Below, in pieces: positions 1 through 10,923 of a stretch of 64,000 nt of DNA. Position 1 is the stretch's first letter, and every line of letters begins with the position of its first letter. The DNA is taken from positions 2,356,001 through 2,420,000 of the forward strand of contig JAPNXP010000002.1 in the NCBI GenBank assembly GCA_028753945.1, in the 5' to 3' direction. The stretch comes from Hexactinellida sp. DTS-2022. Its lineage: Eukaryota; Porifera; Hexactinellida. A program made the position numbers and the translations under genes. Under the pieces are notes generated by a model. It searched no databases. It worked only from the letters and a program-made list of their open reading frames with translations, and was not told where the DNA came from.

Positions 1-299
1 TACAGCAATAATTTGTATTCAGTAATTTGAGCTTATAGCAGCACATAGCATTCTATACATAAGGCAATGGCAGTCACTATTTTTTTGGGACCAGGGATTG
101 GTTAGTATATTCAAATTTAATTTTTTCCTTTATTACGTTATATAGGTTAATTATAATAATTAAGCATTAATCAAGACGTAATTGATCTTCGTAATTATTT
201 TTATTCCGGAATAAAACAACTATGACACAATGTAAATATATACGTATAGCTAATACAGGTATAAACACAAAATATACATTGGAGTTAAGGAACATATCG

Positions 300-515
300 G
301 GACAGACTTGAACTTCATGGACAGACTTGAACTTCATGGACAGACTTGTACTTCATAGACAGACTTGTACTTCATAGACAGACTTGAACTTCATAGACAG
401 ACTTGAACTTCATAGACAGACTTGTACTTCATGGACAGACTTGTACTTCATAGACAGACTTGTACTTCATGGACAGACTTGTACTTCATAGACAGACTTG
501 AACTCATGTGGCGGA
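300..515. repeat. 19-bp minisatellite inside P1
   Basis: About eleven head-to-tail copies of a 19-bp unit, GACAGACTTGAACTTCATG, with A/T and G/A variants at two positions. It lies between the left TIR and the 3' end of the transposase gene. Subterminal repeats in P elements can be transposase-binding sites, but that role is inference. Confidence 0.9.
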
Positions 516-600
516 GTTGTGCTAATGAGACGGACTTTTACTTGGAAACATATTAAGAGTGATGGAGGCAAGGTTTGAACTAAAAGAAATGAAAACAGAA

Positions 601-3600
601 TTAGTTCTTGAATTTTTTAAGTTTAGAATTGTCGTGACCTAAAACCATCGCATTATAAGTCTTGACTTTATTGGAAAGTATACAATTAGAAAGAGTCACA
701 AATAATTTCTGCAATATATCCCAACGTGACATGCTACAATCACACCAAACCCTCCACATATTACCATACTTTGTTTCTGTCCTTATACAAGCTAACTGAA
801 CAAGTTTTGTACGAGACGAACCAGTATAAAAGTTCTCAAACAGCTGTTTTCGACTGTCGATTTTACTAAATATGTCATATATAATTTTTGCAATATCGAT
901 TACACAAGTCGATGGGTATTTCAGAGAACCTCTATCCAACAATTCTATTAGTCTAAACTGATTACCAATGTCATCGTTAACCTGTATGGATTTTTCAGTC
1001 GTAAGAAAGTCTCTACACATTGGACAGCCATTTGATTTATTTAGGTATGAAAAAACTGCATAACCTGCCACAAATGCGAGGCACTCAACTTGAGAAATAG
1101 CTATTTCTGGAAGGGTGAACTGTTCTAAATTTGTAATAAGTTTTTCTAATTCAAAATTTGAGTCCTCGCCATCATCAGCAACACTAGAAAAGGTATTCAA
1201 ATATTCCATGAGAGTAGGTTTATGAATGGTATCAGATTTAGTTTTGATGTCAAATAATTTTAGTATGTTAGAGAGTTGTAATCTGCGTTCGGATTCTAGG
1301 ATTTGGCTATAGGAGATTTGATAGTGGGAACCTGACATTTGTCTATACAAACCAAAATGATGTTCTAAAGGATCGTTTTGTATCCTTGATGTCAACAGGT
1401 ACTGGAAACCATATTTGGTACAAAGCATATCTACAAGCAATGGCAGTGCGTTGCAAGTGTGTTTCAGACTTGTGAATGTCTGAGGTGACAGTTTTCCTTT
1501 AACAGTGGGAAGGTTTTTCCAACAGTCTAACCAGTTAACTACATTTCGTAGGAACAAGATTCGAGAGTCGTCTGGAGATAGAGGTCTAGAAAAGTCGTCA
1601 TTAAAACGTATACCTTTCCCGACCCAATTTACATTAAATATTTTCCAGATGTCATTAATTAACTTCAGAAAATCAACAGTTTGGTTTTGACTTATACTTT
1701 TTCTTTCAAAATTGAGAGCTAATAGGCCAGCTGAAGTTGACTCGTGAAAAATCTTAAGTGCCAAATTTACATTCTGTCTTTCCAAGCTAGATGGCCAACA
1801 AGCTTTGGAAGTTAATTTTGGAGCTCGTTTAAAAATGTTGCATCTATCAGATTTGTATAAGGTCCTAATGTCATCAAAAACTGAATAGCATATTGTAGGA
1901 TACAAAGATTTAGCAAAATTAACAGTGTAAATTTTGAGGCCTGAAGTATTGATCGATACTCTCAAATGACCCTGAGACTCATCTTCAGCAGATTTATGGT
2001 TAGGAATGATACAATCATTAAATTTAGGAAAAATAAATACTTTCTCGTAGTCTTTCAAATTTAACCAATTATTTCGAATTGATTTTAAAATATGGACTAT
2101 ATCAAAAAATAAAATAAGGTCTCTATTTGGGTCACAAGGATGTATAACTTCAGGTAGCAGTGTTTTGTGATTTGGGGAAAAAAGTTTATATAAACTGACA
2201 TTTAGGGGGTAATTGTCGGTACAGACAGCATCTACATATAAGTTACAACTTTCAATGTCCGAAATTGTCTTAATAACAATGGGTAATAGTGCAGCAGCAG
2301 AGCTAGAACCAAGAGGGACTAGCCTTACAATGGTAGAGAACTTAGTCATCAAACTAGATACCATTATAGAAAACACAGTGGTGGGTGGATCTTCCGGATG
2401 GTCAATAGAGCCAATAATTCTACCACCTTTATAACTAGCATCGCTACGTATATGAACTTCGTCCATCTGAAGTATAACATGCCTCTCTAAATCTTTGAAT
2501 GTAGATGAAAATTCCTTAAGTACACTTAAATATTCACTCTCTAGACCAATTGAATTTTAAATTTTGAGTAGATTACGTTCATGAGGGAGATTCAAACAAT
2601 TTGAGGATTGGATTAGCCGAAAACAAGCGGGAGAAATGCCGTGTACCTTGAGGGAAAAAACCTGCGTTGTCACGCTATAACGGCGCCCATATTTTGAAAT
2701 TATTAAATATCTCAATTGATCAAGTAGAAACATAATCCCAATCTTTGGTAATAAAGGTAAGTTCTCGATTTGGGGTCCCTGAAATTCTATATCTTGATCA
2801 CTCTGCTCTATTAGTTCAATGGCACTTTGCAACTCAATAATAGCATTTTCAACATGCGTTTTAACGGAGGGTTGACGTTGGTTGGGTTTGCATTTAGGAC
2901 TATTAACTGGGAATGTTTCAATTTCTACTAACAATGTCTCAATCTGGCGGATGTCATTAATTTTGTTGAGAGATAAATATATTTGGCGCTTGTGTTGATC
3001 AAAACCATTAATCAATAAACATTGGTCTATTACAAGTGAACATTGAATCGAAGGTTGGTTATCTAAAGTGGTAATTTTTAGAAAAAACAATGTGTCTGTG
3101 TCGGGTTTGTGGACGACCCAACTATTGGAAATATCGATGCAACTCAGCTTATCAACGACATCACTAAGAATACTGATTGAGAACTTATCTATGGTAGATG
3201 TATTGTCCACTATGCTCAGATTGATTGCAGTTTGAACCATTGTCAGCTCTCTATCGTCTCTCGAAATTCTTTTTGTCTTCTCTGTAGTGTTTGTCAAGTA
3301 GCTGGGGCAGTTCGGGAATATAGTTGGTACAGCAGTCTTCGTCAGGGACACTCGGTCTCGTGGTGCCACAACCATCTTCTGTCCATCAAAATATTCGAAT
3401 GTCCTTTCAATGAATTCCTCTTTGAAGTGGAGTATACAAACCTAAGAAATGATTCAATAATTTCGAATGTGAACTAATGATTAGTTAAAAATAAGTGTAT
3501 AAGAGTATTTACCTTTATATTTATGTTGTTCTGGTAATCTTCTCTGGGTCTTGGAATGGCTCTAGAGTCTAAACCATTTTTCACGAACTTGTTCATCTTT

Positions 3601-3675
3601 GGGTAAACTAAATACTTTTGTGAAATGTTCTTCTCCCCGATAATTCGAGGTACATCCGGGTACGATACAACTCAT
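601..3675 (-). pseudogene. P-element transposase with N-terminal THAP domain, two lesions
   Basis: Exon 1 (3675-3513) starts with ATG and encodes the first half of a C2CH THAP DNA-binding domain (CIVPGC, then KWF). A GT donor at 3512-3511 joins in phase 0 to an AG acceptor before 3441; exon 2 opens with VCILHF, the THAP Cys-x2-His, followed by AVPTIF. The frame then runs to a TAA at 2559-2557 and continues in the same frame to 601 through the RNase-H-like core: MDEVHIR (first Asp), CTDNYPLN, FDIVHILKSIRNNW and NDPLEHHFG (residues 364-368 of the 621-residue part). Exon 1 has a 1-nt frameshift after KWFR that brings in a TAG. With this frameshift and the nonsense codon the copy is probably inactive, though both could be recent. 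The family is established; loss of activity is inference. Confidence 0.9.
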
Positions 3676-4086
3676 CTCGTTGAAATTGAAGTTAGTAAAA
3701 GTGTGATAGTAGATAATAATAATAATTTCCATATCGCTTATTTATGTTGAATAGTCAATTTAATCATTATGGGTTATTAAAAAATAAATCTCAAAACACC
3801 TCCTTGGCAAATGTTTTATATGTTACAGGTTAGTTTTGCATCTCCTAGACTGTTTTTATATCGGAACAGCTTATGGATGTTATATAACGTAATAAAGGAA
3901 AAAATTAAATTTGAATATACTAACCAATCCCTGGTCCAAAAAAAATAGTGACTGCCATTGCCTTATGTATAGAATGCTATGAGCAGCATAATAATATTTG
4001 TAGATGCTTCAAAATGGCTCTTCACAAGAAGTAGAATATACTATCAAATATTTTTTTATGGAGGTGTTAAACTGATTAACTATATA

Positions 4087-5966
4087 CATAGCCTACTCAA
4101 TGTCAGGCCTCACAGTAAACTTGAAATTGTGGACTAGGGATGCATTAATAGATGGTAATAATATTTACCAACCACAATATTTTAATGCTTATTTCTATTT
4201 CTATTAAACCACATTTTTTGTTGCATTTACCCCCTAAATACTAAGTTTTATTTACTTATTATTAGCCTCTCTTAATATTTCTTGTCATTTTCTTGTCCCC
4301 TTACTGTTCCTACTCACTTCTAACTATTTGATTAGTTTTCATTTTGCCCAGCATTTGCTCATCCCCCGGATGCAGAAGTAACTACGGCCCAGATGATAGA
4401 GTTCGTATATTCAGGGTGCCTGAACATCCATCATAACTCAGGCATGCTTGGATACAGTCTCTTCACCGTGAGAATATTGATGACCTCAGGGTAGTTAAGC
4501 TTGAAGCATTTTTCGGAAGATGTCGAAGTTTCTCACAAGGTGCCCAATGGAGACGGAACTTTAACTGAGATACTTCGTGCCACCCCAAATTGAGAGACGG
4601 CGCTGTTCCGTGCTTGCTTCCTGGTTATCCAGCATACTATTCTTCAAACTCAACAACCAAATCGACTAGCTTGTCGTATGACGCAAAAGAAGAAGAATTG
4701 ATGAATCAGACACTACAACTTAGCTTGCTATCATGAGTGGTGAGGACATACATAAGTACTTCATCAGAAATTTACAGGATTCAAAAGCTAATTTACTCTT
4801 GATTGCATTCATGATAATTGGTAGTATGCATCCTGATAACCATAATATTAGGTTCATTCAGCCCAACATGGCTGATTGAATTGTTTCTGTCGATTATATC
4901 TGGAAGTAAATATTTTCCAAGAATGTTGTGTTTCGTAGATGTGTTGTGCATTACACTGGTTTATATGTTTGTATTTTGTATGTAGGTTGACTTATTTACA
5001 TAAAAATATAATAATTCCTAATAAATGTGTGGCTTTATTCTAACAGGCTAAACTGGGTTTTGAAATATTTGACCTTGTGATGCACTTAAGTGCTTTTATG
5101 TTCACTTCCCATAAGATTATTAGAAATCTGAAAGTCTTATTACCACATTTGATTGATTTGTGAAAAGTAAATGATTTGATTTTTATTTTATTTAAATCTG
5201 CTCTGTAAAATATTACTACCCCATATTTATGTCATATGTTCTTCCGCTTCAGGATGTTATCGTAGTATGAACACGTTAAATACAATAGCGCGTATATGTG
5301 CATTTTATCGTTCCACTTCCCCTTTTGAAACTACAATCACTCAGCTAAATCGAAACCCAAGTTAAATCAGATCACTTCACCAGGTACAACCCAATACCAA
5401 TAGTCTTACATTGCTCTGGTTCAATGGGTGAAATATACTAACTTATATACTATTACTATCGACTCCGCTTATTAGTCTCCTCGGAATGAGTTATTTTTAC
5501 CTTTTAATAGGTATAATGGTATATCTGAAAGGACTAGTAATTTATAGTAACATATATTTTTATTCCCCAGGTCCAAATAACCAAAGTGATTTGTTATTAT
5601 AGCTATTGTATTGATTAAGATTTTTAGATCACCTATTAAAAATCTTTTATTGTGTATACATTAGTATTCGGCTAAGAGAACATTTTCGGGAATCGGGAGT
5701 AACAAAAAACTAATTATATCATCGTAATTGGAAATGATTTGAATTTGATTTTTGATGATTTTGTGGTGAATCAAAATGATTTGATGATTGATTTTTTCAA
5801 TCTCACATTTTGAATAATTTGATTTTGATTGATTTTTACATCACTAATTTTTGAATGATTTCGATTTAAAATCAAAATCAATTATTTATGTAAAGCCCTG
5901 CCGGCGGCCAGTGTCTGATTCCATGGTACATCTACTTTTAGGCCTTATATATTAGAGTAGGCTATG
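4087..5966. mobile_element. Internally deleted P-superfamily element (P2)
   Basis: The left end CATAGCCTACTC at 4087 is matched by its reverse complement ending at 5966. Flanks are cTATATA and tTATATA, consistent with a 7-bp duplication with one mismatch or a 6-bp exact one. The same terminus bounds the element at 48346-51083. The interior keeps a THAP fragment (4350-4900). From 4900 to 5690 nothing coding is recognisable. 5690-5905 is a run of GATTTTGATT-like sequence ending near GCCCTGCC, probably a separate small insertion. Confidence 0.65.
4350..4900 (+). pseudogene. THAP-domain fragment of a P-type transposase
   Basis: After a possible acceptor (cccag, about 4348) the + strand encodes GCRSNYGPDDRVRIFRVPEH, the first half of a THAP finger, then a stop. 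A frameshifted continuation has GDGTLTEILRATP and then KLRDGAVPCLLPGYPAYYSS, the conserved THAP tail. Downstream SYDAKEEELMNQTLQLSL closely matches the equivalent part of the P copy at 48346-51083 (SYDAKDEALMNQTLQLSL), so both belong to one subfamily. An open stretch starting MSGEDIHKYF follows. Broken by at least one frameshift and two stops. A domesticated THAP gene is a less likely alternative. Confidence 0.7.
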
Positions 5967-5989
5967 TTATATAATTATCTATTAAATTA

Positions 5990-6300
5990 TATAATTTCTG
6001 ATCATTAAGATCTGATTACAGATTTTAATTCTTAATTTCAAATCATTTTGATTATTATCTGAAATACCGCCACATTCCCATTTCTGCCACAAGTGGCACT
6101 TGGCAGAGACACATATGCCACTTAATGGATATTGACTAAAATGACTTGAAATCACAATATTTCATATTTTATAACTATACGTAGTAGGATATTTATAGTA
6201 ATTTCAGAGCAGTTTAAACAGCCGTTAATCAGTTACCAGCCGAGTATAATCTCTGCATTAAAATTAATATTGTTCGAATACTTTTGGCTGGTCTGTGTAT
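5990..6300. mobile_element. Truncated Tc1/mariner-type MITE
   Basis: Ends in GAATACTTTTGGCTGGTCTGTG near 6270-6297 and carries a palindromic GCCACAAGTGGCACTTGGC segment near 6090. Both match the intact MITE at 47540-48103. The other terminus is not visible. Confidence 0.55.
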
Positions 6301-6302
6301 GC

Positions 6303-7277
6303 AGTAGTCTCCCAGAACGGACACTCCGAGAAGCAGACAACCGCTCTACAACGGACAAACCTTCCTGGAACGGAATGAATTGCTATACATGTAATAGTTA
6401 ATCAGTCTCTGAGAAGCGGACGCGGACAACTCTGAATTCCGAAAAACGGACAAAGGAATGGCCCGAATGGTGTGTCTTAATACAAAGTTATCTCCAAAGA
6501 ACGGACAACCGGAAACTACATCTTTAATTTTCATGAGAATCACAAATTTAATTAATAATATGTAGAGTCAAGGGTGGGGTTGGTTAACCGATCTGAGGCT
6601 ACGGTTACAATCGATTTCTCGCCAAGTTAACCGGTTAACCGCCCATCCTACTCAATGCATTAAATCCTTTGTAAAATTTGATTATACTACAGAATAAGAC
6701 TCAGCTGTATAAAGTATATTAATTGATACATTTCGTTCTTTAGGTAAATTTAATCAATTTTGTCCAAGAAAATTTATTAAGTGGTGATGAGAAATGGATT
6801 TATGACTACATATTCACATAAAATTCAAAAATTTTAATGCTTTATACATTAATTCCCCAATAACTCTGTTGATATGTAACAGACCGGCTAACTGGTTAAT
6901 AAATTCTCTAACCGTTAACCGATGTCAGCAACGGTTAACCGTTTAGCCGGTTAACCGAATCCAGCCTTGGTAAAGCATTATTATCGTACGATTAGCTGAG
7001 TATACGTTTACAATCAAACCAATTATTTATTATTTGTATTATCTATTAAAAAGATCGTTAAAGGATCGTGATGGATCGTTGACCCATTTATAATTACGAT
7101 CAGTAGATATAACTTTATTCTGTAACTAATCAACCTTAGTACATGTAAAGCTACAATCAAAATGATGTATATTGGCTGATTTAATATAAATAAGGACTTG
7201 TACCCGAGTCGCGGACATCTCTCAACAACGGGCAAAAGCCTTGTCCCCAACGTTTCCGTTATTCGGATACTCCACTG
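6303..7277. repeat. Dispersed repeat with GGTTAACC-rich block, copy 1
   Basis: About 710 bp from 6566 closely match 28739-29365, with the same order of landmarks: a GGTTAACC-rich block, an AT-rich middle, a second AACCGTTAACCG block, then a GATCGTGATGGATCGTTGA segment and the end CTCCACTGTA. The last bases, CAGTGGAG on the other strand followed by TA, look like a pogo/Tigger-type end; 6303 starts with a poorly matched counterpart. The GGTTAACC block also occurs at 15090-15165, 15960-16050, 56260-56340 and 59240-59325. No coding potential seen. Confidence 0.7.
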
Positions 7278-7694
7278 TATATATAATGGTTTGTGTAGTA
7301 TACACTTAGCCTGAAGCGCTAATGTCAGGGGCGTAGATTCGAGTTTGGCCATGGGGGTGCCAACTTGGCATAAATCCAGCTTCTAACTAGAGACATTTGG
7401 TGGTGGATAGAACCAATGTATTCTAACTTGTTTTCGTGAATACCTGTCAAATGAGTAATGAACCTTACTCTTAAAATTTAACTTATTAATTGGATCCGAC
7501 TACAGATATGATCGACATTTGAAAACAAATCAATTGCATTAATTGACCTTTTGTTTATTTGAGTAGATTTCTTACTAATGTCACCCCTTCTTCGCCTTCC
7601 GGGTCAGGCAGCAAGAAGTTTTAAGCACCAGCAAACCCTATTGACGAGGTTGTTTGTGATTTGTGGTTGAGATTGCCAAATGCGATAATAAATA

Positions 7695-7795
7695 CAGTCA
7701 ACTCCAATTAACTGGGACACATTTGTTCCAGGCCTCTTGTCCCAATTAAGCGGTTGTCCCGATTCACCGGTGTACCAATTAAGCGGAGTATACTG
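7695..7795. mobile_element. Short pogo-like MITE
   Basis: A 101-bp element bounded by TA on each side, with ends CAGTCAACTCC and, inverted, CAGTATACTCC, followed by imperfectly complementary AATTAACTGGG-type arms. The terminus resembles several other CAGT-starting MITEs in this window. Confidence 0.75.
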
Positions 7796-8800
7796 TACGT
7801 ACCTTAGTATAGGAAATCAACGCTCCTTTAAATTAACGTGAATTTCTCCAAATCGCGTTAATTTCTTCCACGATACTTTCCTTTTAGCGCTAATTACCAT
7901 CACCTTTATTTGCATGATAATAATTATCTCCAAATTCATACTAGGTATTTAGCAAATTATACGATGAATGGAAAATTTCCAATGTGCAACTGGGTTGAGA
8001 GGATGCCATGTATCTCAAGTAGATTGGAAGCCAATTTGGGACAATAAATAGTATTTAATCAGGAGATACTATCCATAAATATTTTTGATAAATTTATTCG
8101 CGTTAATTTCATGTATAACAAAATATTTTGCTCCAAATAGCATTAATTTCCTTCTGGTTGATTTTCTATATTAAGGCATGCTACATCTTAGCACCCCTGA
8201 CACCCCCCTGTTAGGCCACTGGCTAATGTGGTGCTATATTTGCTCTTATTTTTGGTAATACCAACTGTAAATCTCTTGTGTTCCTAAAATTTGAGTGTTT
8301 AGCTGATGAGATTCTGTATAGCTGTATTCCTATTATGTGATTCGTTTAAATAATTGTCTGGCGAATCGTGATGCATTAAATTTCTAGCTAGTCTCCTGAT
8401 AACGCAATAAACTAACTTCTAATCTATATCGTGAACTACGATATACAGGACTATTCGCAAGTTTTGACCATGGATTGTATGAGGTCTGAGCTGATATATA
8501 CAGAATTAGTTGAATATCTTAGTTATTAATGTTTCGGAACGTTCAAATTGCTAAATTACATTCTTGTTAAACGAAATCTAATTTTTTATCGTTTACAAGA
8601 TAACATAATATATATAAGTAGTACCACTTGTATCATTGTCGAAAACGAAGAAACAACGTACAAAAGAATAACTACACAGTGATAAAACTAATTCGTTTTG
8701 AATTTGTTAATTAGCTTGATTTGTCTTTGCTCCTTTCAAGCGAGTTCAAGTTCTTCGTTGCATTCTATAAAATCCAATTGTATATCGTAAAAATTAGCTT
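7796..8800. other. No recognisable feature
   Basis: AT-rich sequence with many stops in all frames. I see no conserved protein motif, terminal repeat or RNA gene here. Confidence 0.5.
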
Positions 8801-10923
8801 CTTAAGGATATCCCATCTGAAGGTTGAACAACTGGGACATTTAGTCCGCCATATCTCCTCATGTTCAGATTAAAATGAATAAGTCATAATTTACTAATAT
8901 ACTACGTGACTGTTCAGTAAGTAGCCTTCGACAATGTGGATTATCCTTCAATTAAGATATAAACCGTCCATATTCTGGTCACTGCATTAAGAACTGGCTG
9001 TGATGGCCATTTCTGTGATCCCCATTAACTAATTCAATTAGTATATAGACGGATTGAACATCATGAAACTCGATAACCTTGTCTTCCGCTAGGGCTGTAA
9101 GGCAATCGGAACATTTCATTTTGGAATGCTTAAAAATAGAGTGAACTGCATATCTTCCAATAAAAGCCAGAGATTGAAGAATGGGAAGAGGTGGTTCTAC
9201 TGTATATTCTTCGAGGATAGACAGAAACATATCTAAATTAACATTTGAATCATCACCTTTGACTGCTGAAGAGAATGTATCAAGAAATTCTTTTAATAGA
9301 GACTATTGGATGAAGATTGTTTCGAAAAGAGTTTTAATATGCTAGAGAGTTTGAGATGTCGTTCACTTTAATATATATGACAAGCTATGACTTGCTACTG
9401 TGCAACTGATAGCATCCTATAAAGCCCAAAATGATGTTCAATGGAATCATTCTTCAAAAAAGCACTGAAAATTTAATCGAATCCACAATCTTGGGCTAAA
9501 TAATTGACGATTCTAGGAAACAGTTACTTCTATGGTGGAAACTAGTAAAGTTTGTGGAGATAGATTTCTTTATTTTCCAGGGAGTTCTTTGCAATGTGAG
9601 AGCCAGTCTGCAATACGAGAAAGTAATGTGAACCTCGAGTCGTTGTAAATCAAAGGGAGTGATAAATTATCTCGGAGGTGTTTTCCTTTGTGTGTATTTT
9701 CATTGAATACTTTCCAACACTGCAAAGTTTTTTAACAAAATCGTGTGTTTGAGATTTAATATTTCTCGGATCGAATTTTGTATTTGAAGAGCGGCATAAA
9801 TTTGGTCAATAAATTTCTGAACATTCTGACGTGCATGCTTTGTGGGCCAGAATGCTTTTGCAGTTAACTTTGATGCTTGTTTCACTGAGGAGAATTGTTC
9901 TGATTTGAATAATAGTCGGACATCTTCCAAAGTGGCTTTGTTTGTAATAGAGAAGTCGTCAAAAGAAGGATAAGTGAATGTTTATTGTAATCCGTTTGAT
10001 TGAGCCAATTGTTTCGGATAGTTTGTAAAATGTAAGCTCTATAAGAGTAAACGGGATGAGGTACATAATGTTCAAGTTGTAATTTAGATAAGAATTACTT
10101 GAAGAGACCAACGTTTATAGGATGATTACCAGTTATGATAGCCACAACAGATAGTCCACATTACTCGATATCAGATATTACTTTCTTCGTGATAGGATCT
10201 ATTTCTGACGCACTAGTTTGTTAACAAGGGAAAAGTCGACAATTGTAGACCATTTTGTAAATAGACTTGAAATCATAAAACCTAGTATGGTTCTCGCTGC
10301 ATTGTTGGGATTATTCGACGATCATATAATTTATCCACCTTCAGGGCCGTAGCCACCAAAATCAAAGTGGTCAGGTTAATTTGACCAATCTGACAGAGTG
10401 GTTAGTATAATCTGACCAACCTTACCGAGTTGTAAGGTTAATCTGGCCAACAGGACAGAGTGGTCAGGTTAATCTTACCAACCTTACCGATTTGTAAGGT
10501 TAATTTGGCCAACCTGACCGAGTGGTGCCATATTGGGGAATATATCAACCAAAAGTGGTCAGGTTGAAACCTGACCAACCTGACCAGTGGCTACGGCCCT
10601 GACCTTTGTATGTATATTCAGCTTTCAAATGAATCTCATCCATGTGAAGAGAAACATAGCGTTGTGGTAATTATATCCGGTTGTTAAATTTCTAAGGTAG
10701 GAAATATAATCATTTTCTAAACCAATGTTCTCTGAGAGACGTCGGAGAGTTGAGTGATGTGGTTGAGAAATGCATTTATCCGTCGCGTGGGACCGACACC
10801 GAAGAACTCGAAATTATAATATAGCATGGACGGCATAGGCTGTATAGCCTGGTGCACGAGTGCCGTGACATTTATCATGATGGCCAGCTTTGCTGTACCA
10901 CATATATTTTCGAAATTATACAA
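8800..10923 (-). pseudogene. Degraded P-element transposase (P3)
   Basis: Minus-strand fragments run in P-transposase order. 10923-10717 has the region before the catalytic core (TRRINAFLNHI). Near 10640 HMDEIHLKAEYTYKG matches MDEVHIRSDASYKG of P1. 9930-9700 has EDVRLLFKSEQFSSVKQASK, the part before the APKLTSKACWP motif, then KAFWP. 9430-9400 reads EHHFGLYR. 9230-8979 has LQSLAFIGRYAVHSIF and CSDCLTAL, the C-terminal zinc-ligand region. Multiple frameshifts and stops. A 260-bp MITE (10342-10601) lies immediately after the first catalytic Asp region. No terminal repeats were found. Confidence 0.8.
10342..10601. mobile_element. MITE with CAGGGCCGTAGCC ends, inside P3
   Basis: Terminal inverted repeats CAGGGCCGTAGCCA (left) and its complement (right), flanked by ACCTT on both sides (10337-10341, 10602-10606). 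The interior is built of about six alternating direct and inverted units of GACCAACCTGACCGAGTGGT. The ends look hAT-like, but hAT duplications are 8 bp and only 5 bp match here, so the superfamily is uncertain. Confidence 0.75.

Larger units (their letters stand above)
44..3981. mobile_element. P-superfamily DNA transposon, near full length (P1)
   Basis: Terminal inverted repeats of 101 bp (44-144 and 3881-3981) with about one mismatch; both begin CATAGCATTC. Directly outside lie identical 7-bp copies of AGCAGCA (37-43, 3982-3988), read as the target-site duplication. Drosophila P makes 8-bp duplications, so 7 is slightly unusual. The interior holds a THAP-type P transposase on the minus strand and a 19-bp minisatellite. 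An isolated copy of one end lies at 56703-56755. Confidence 0.9.
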
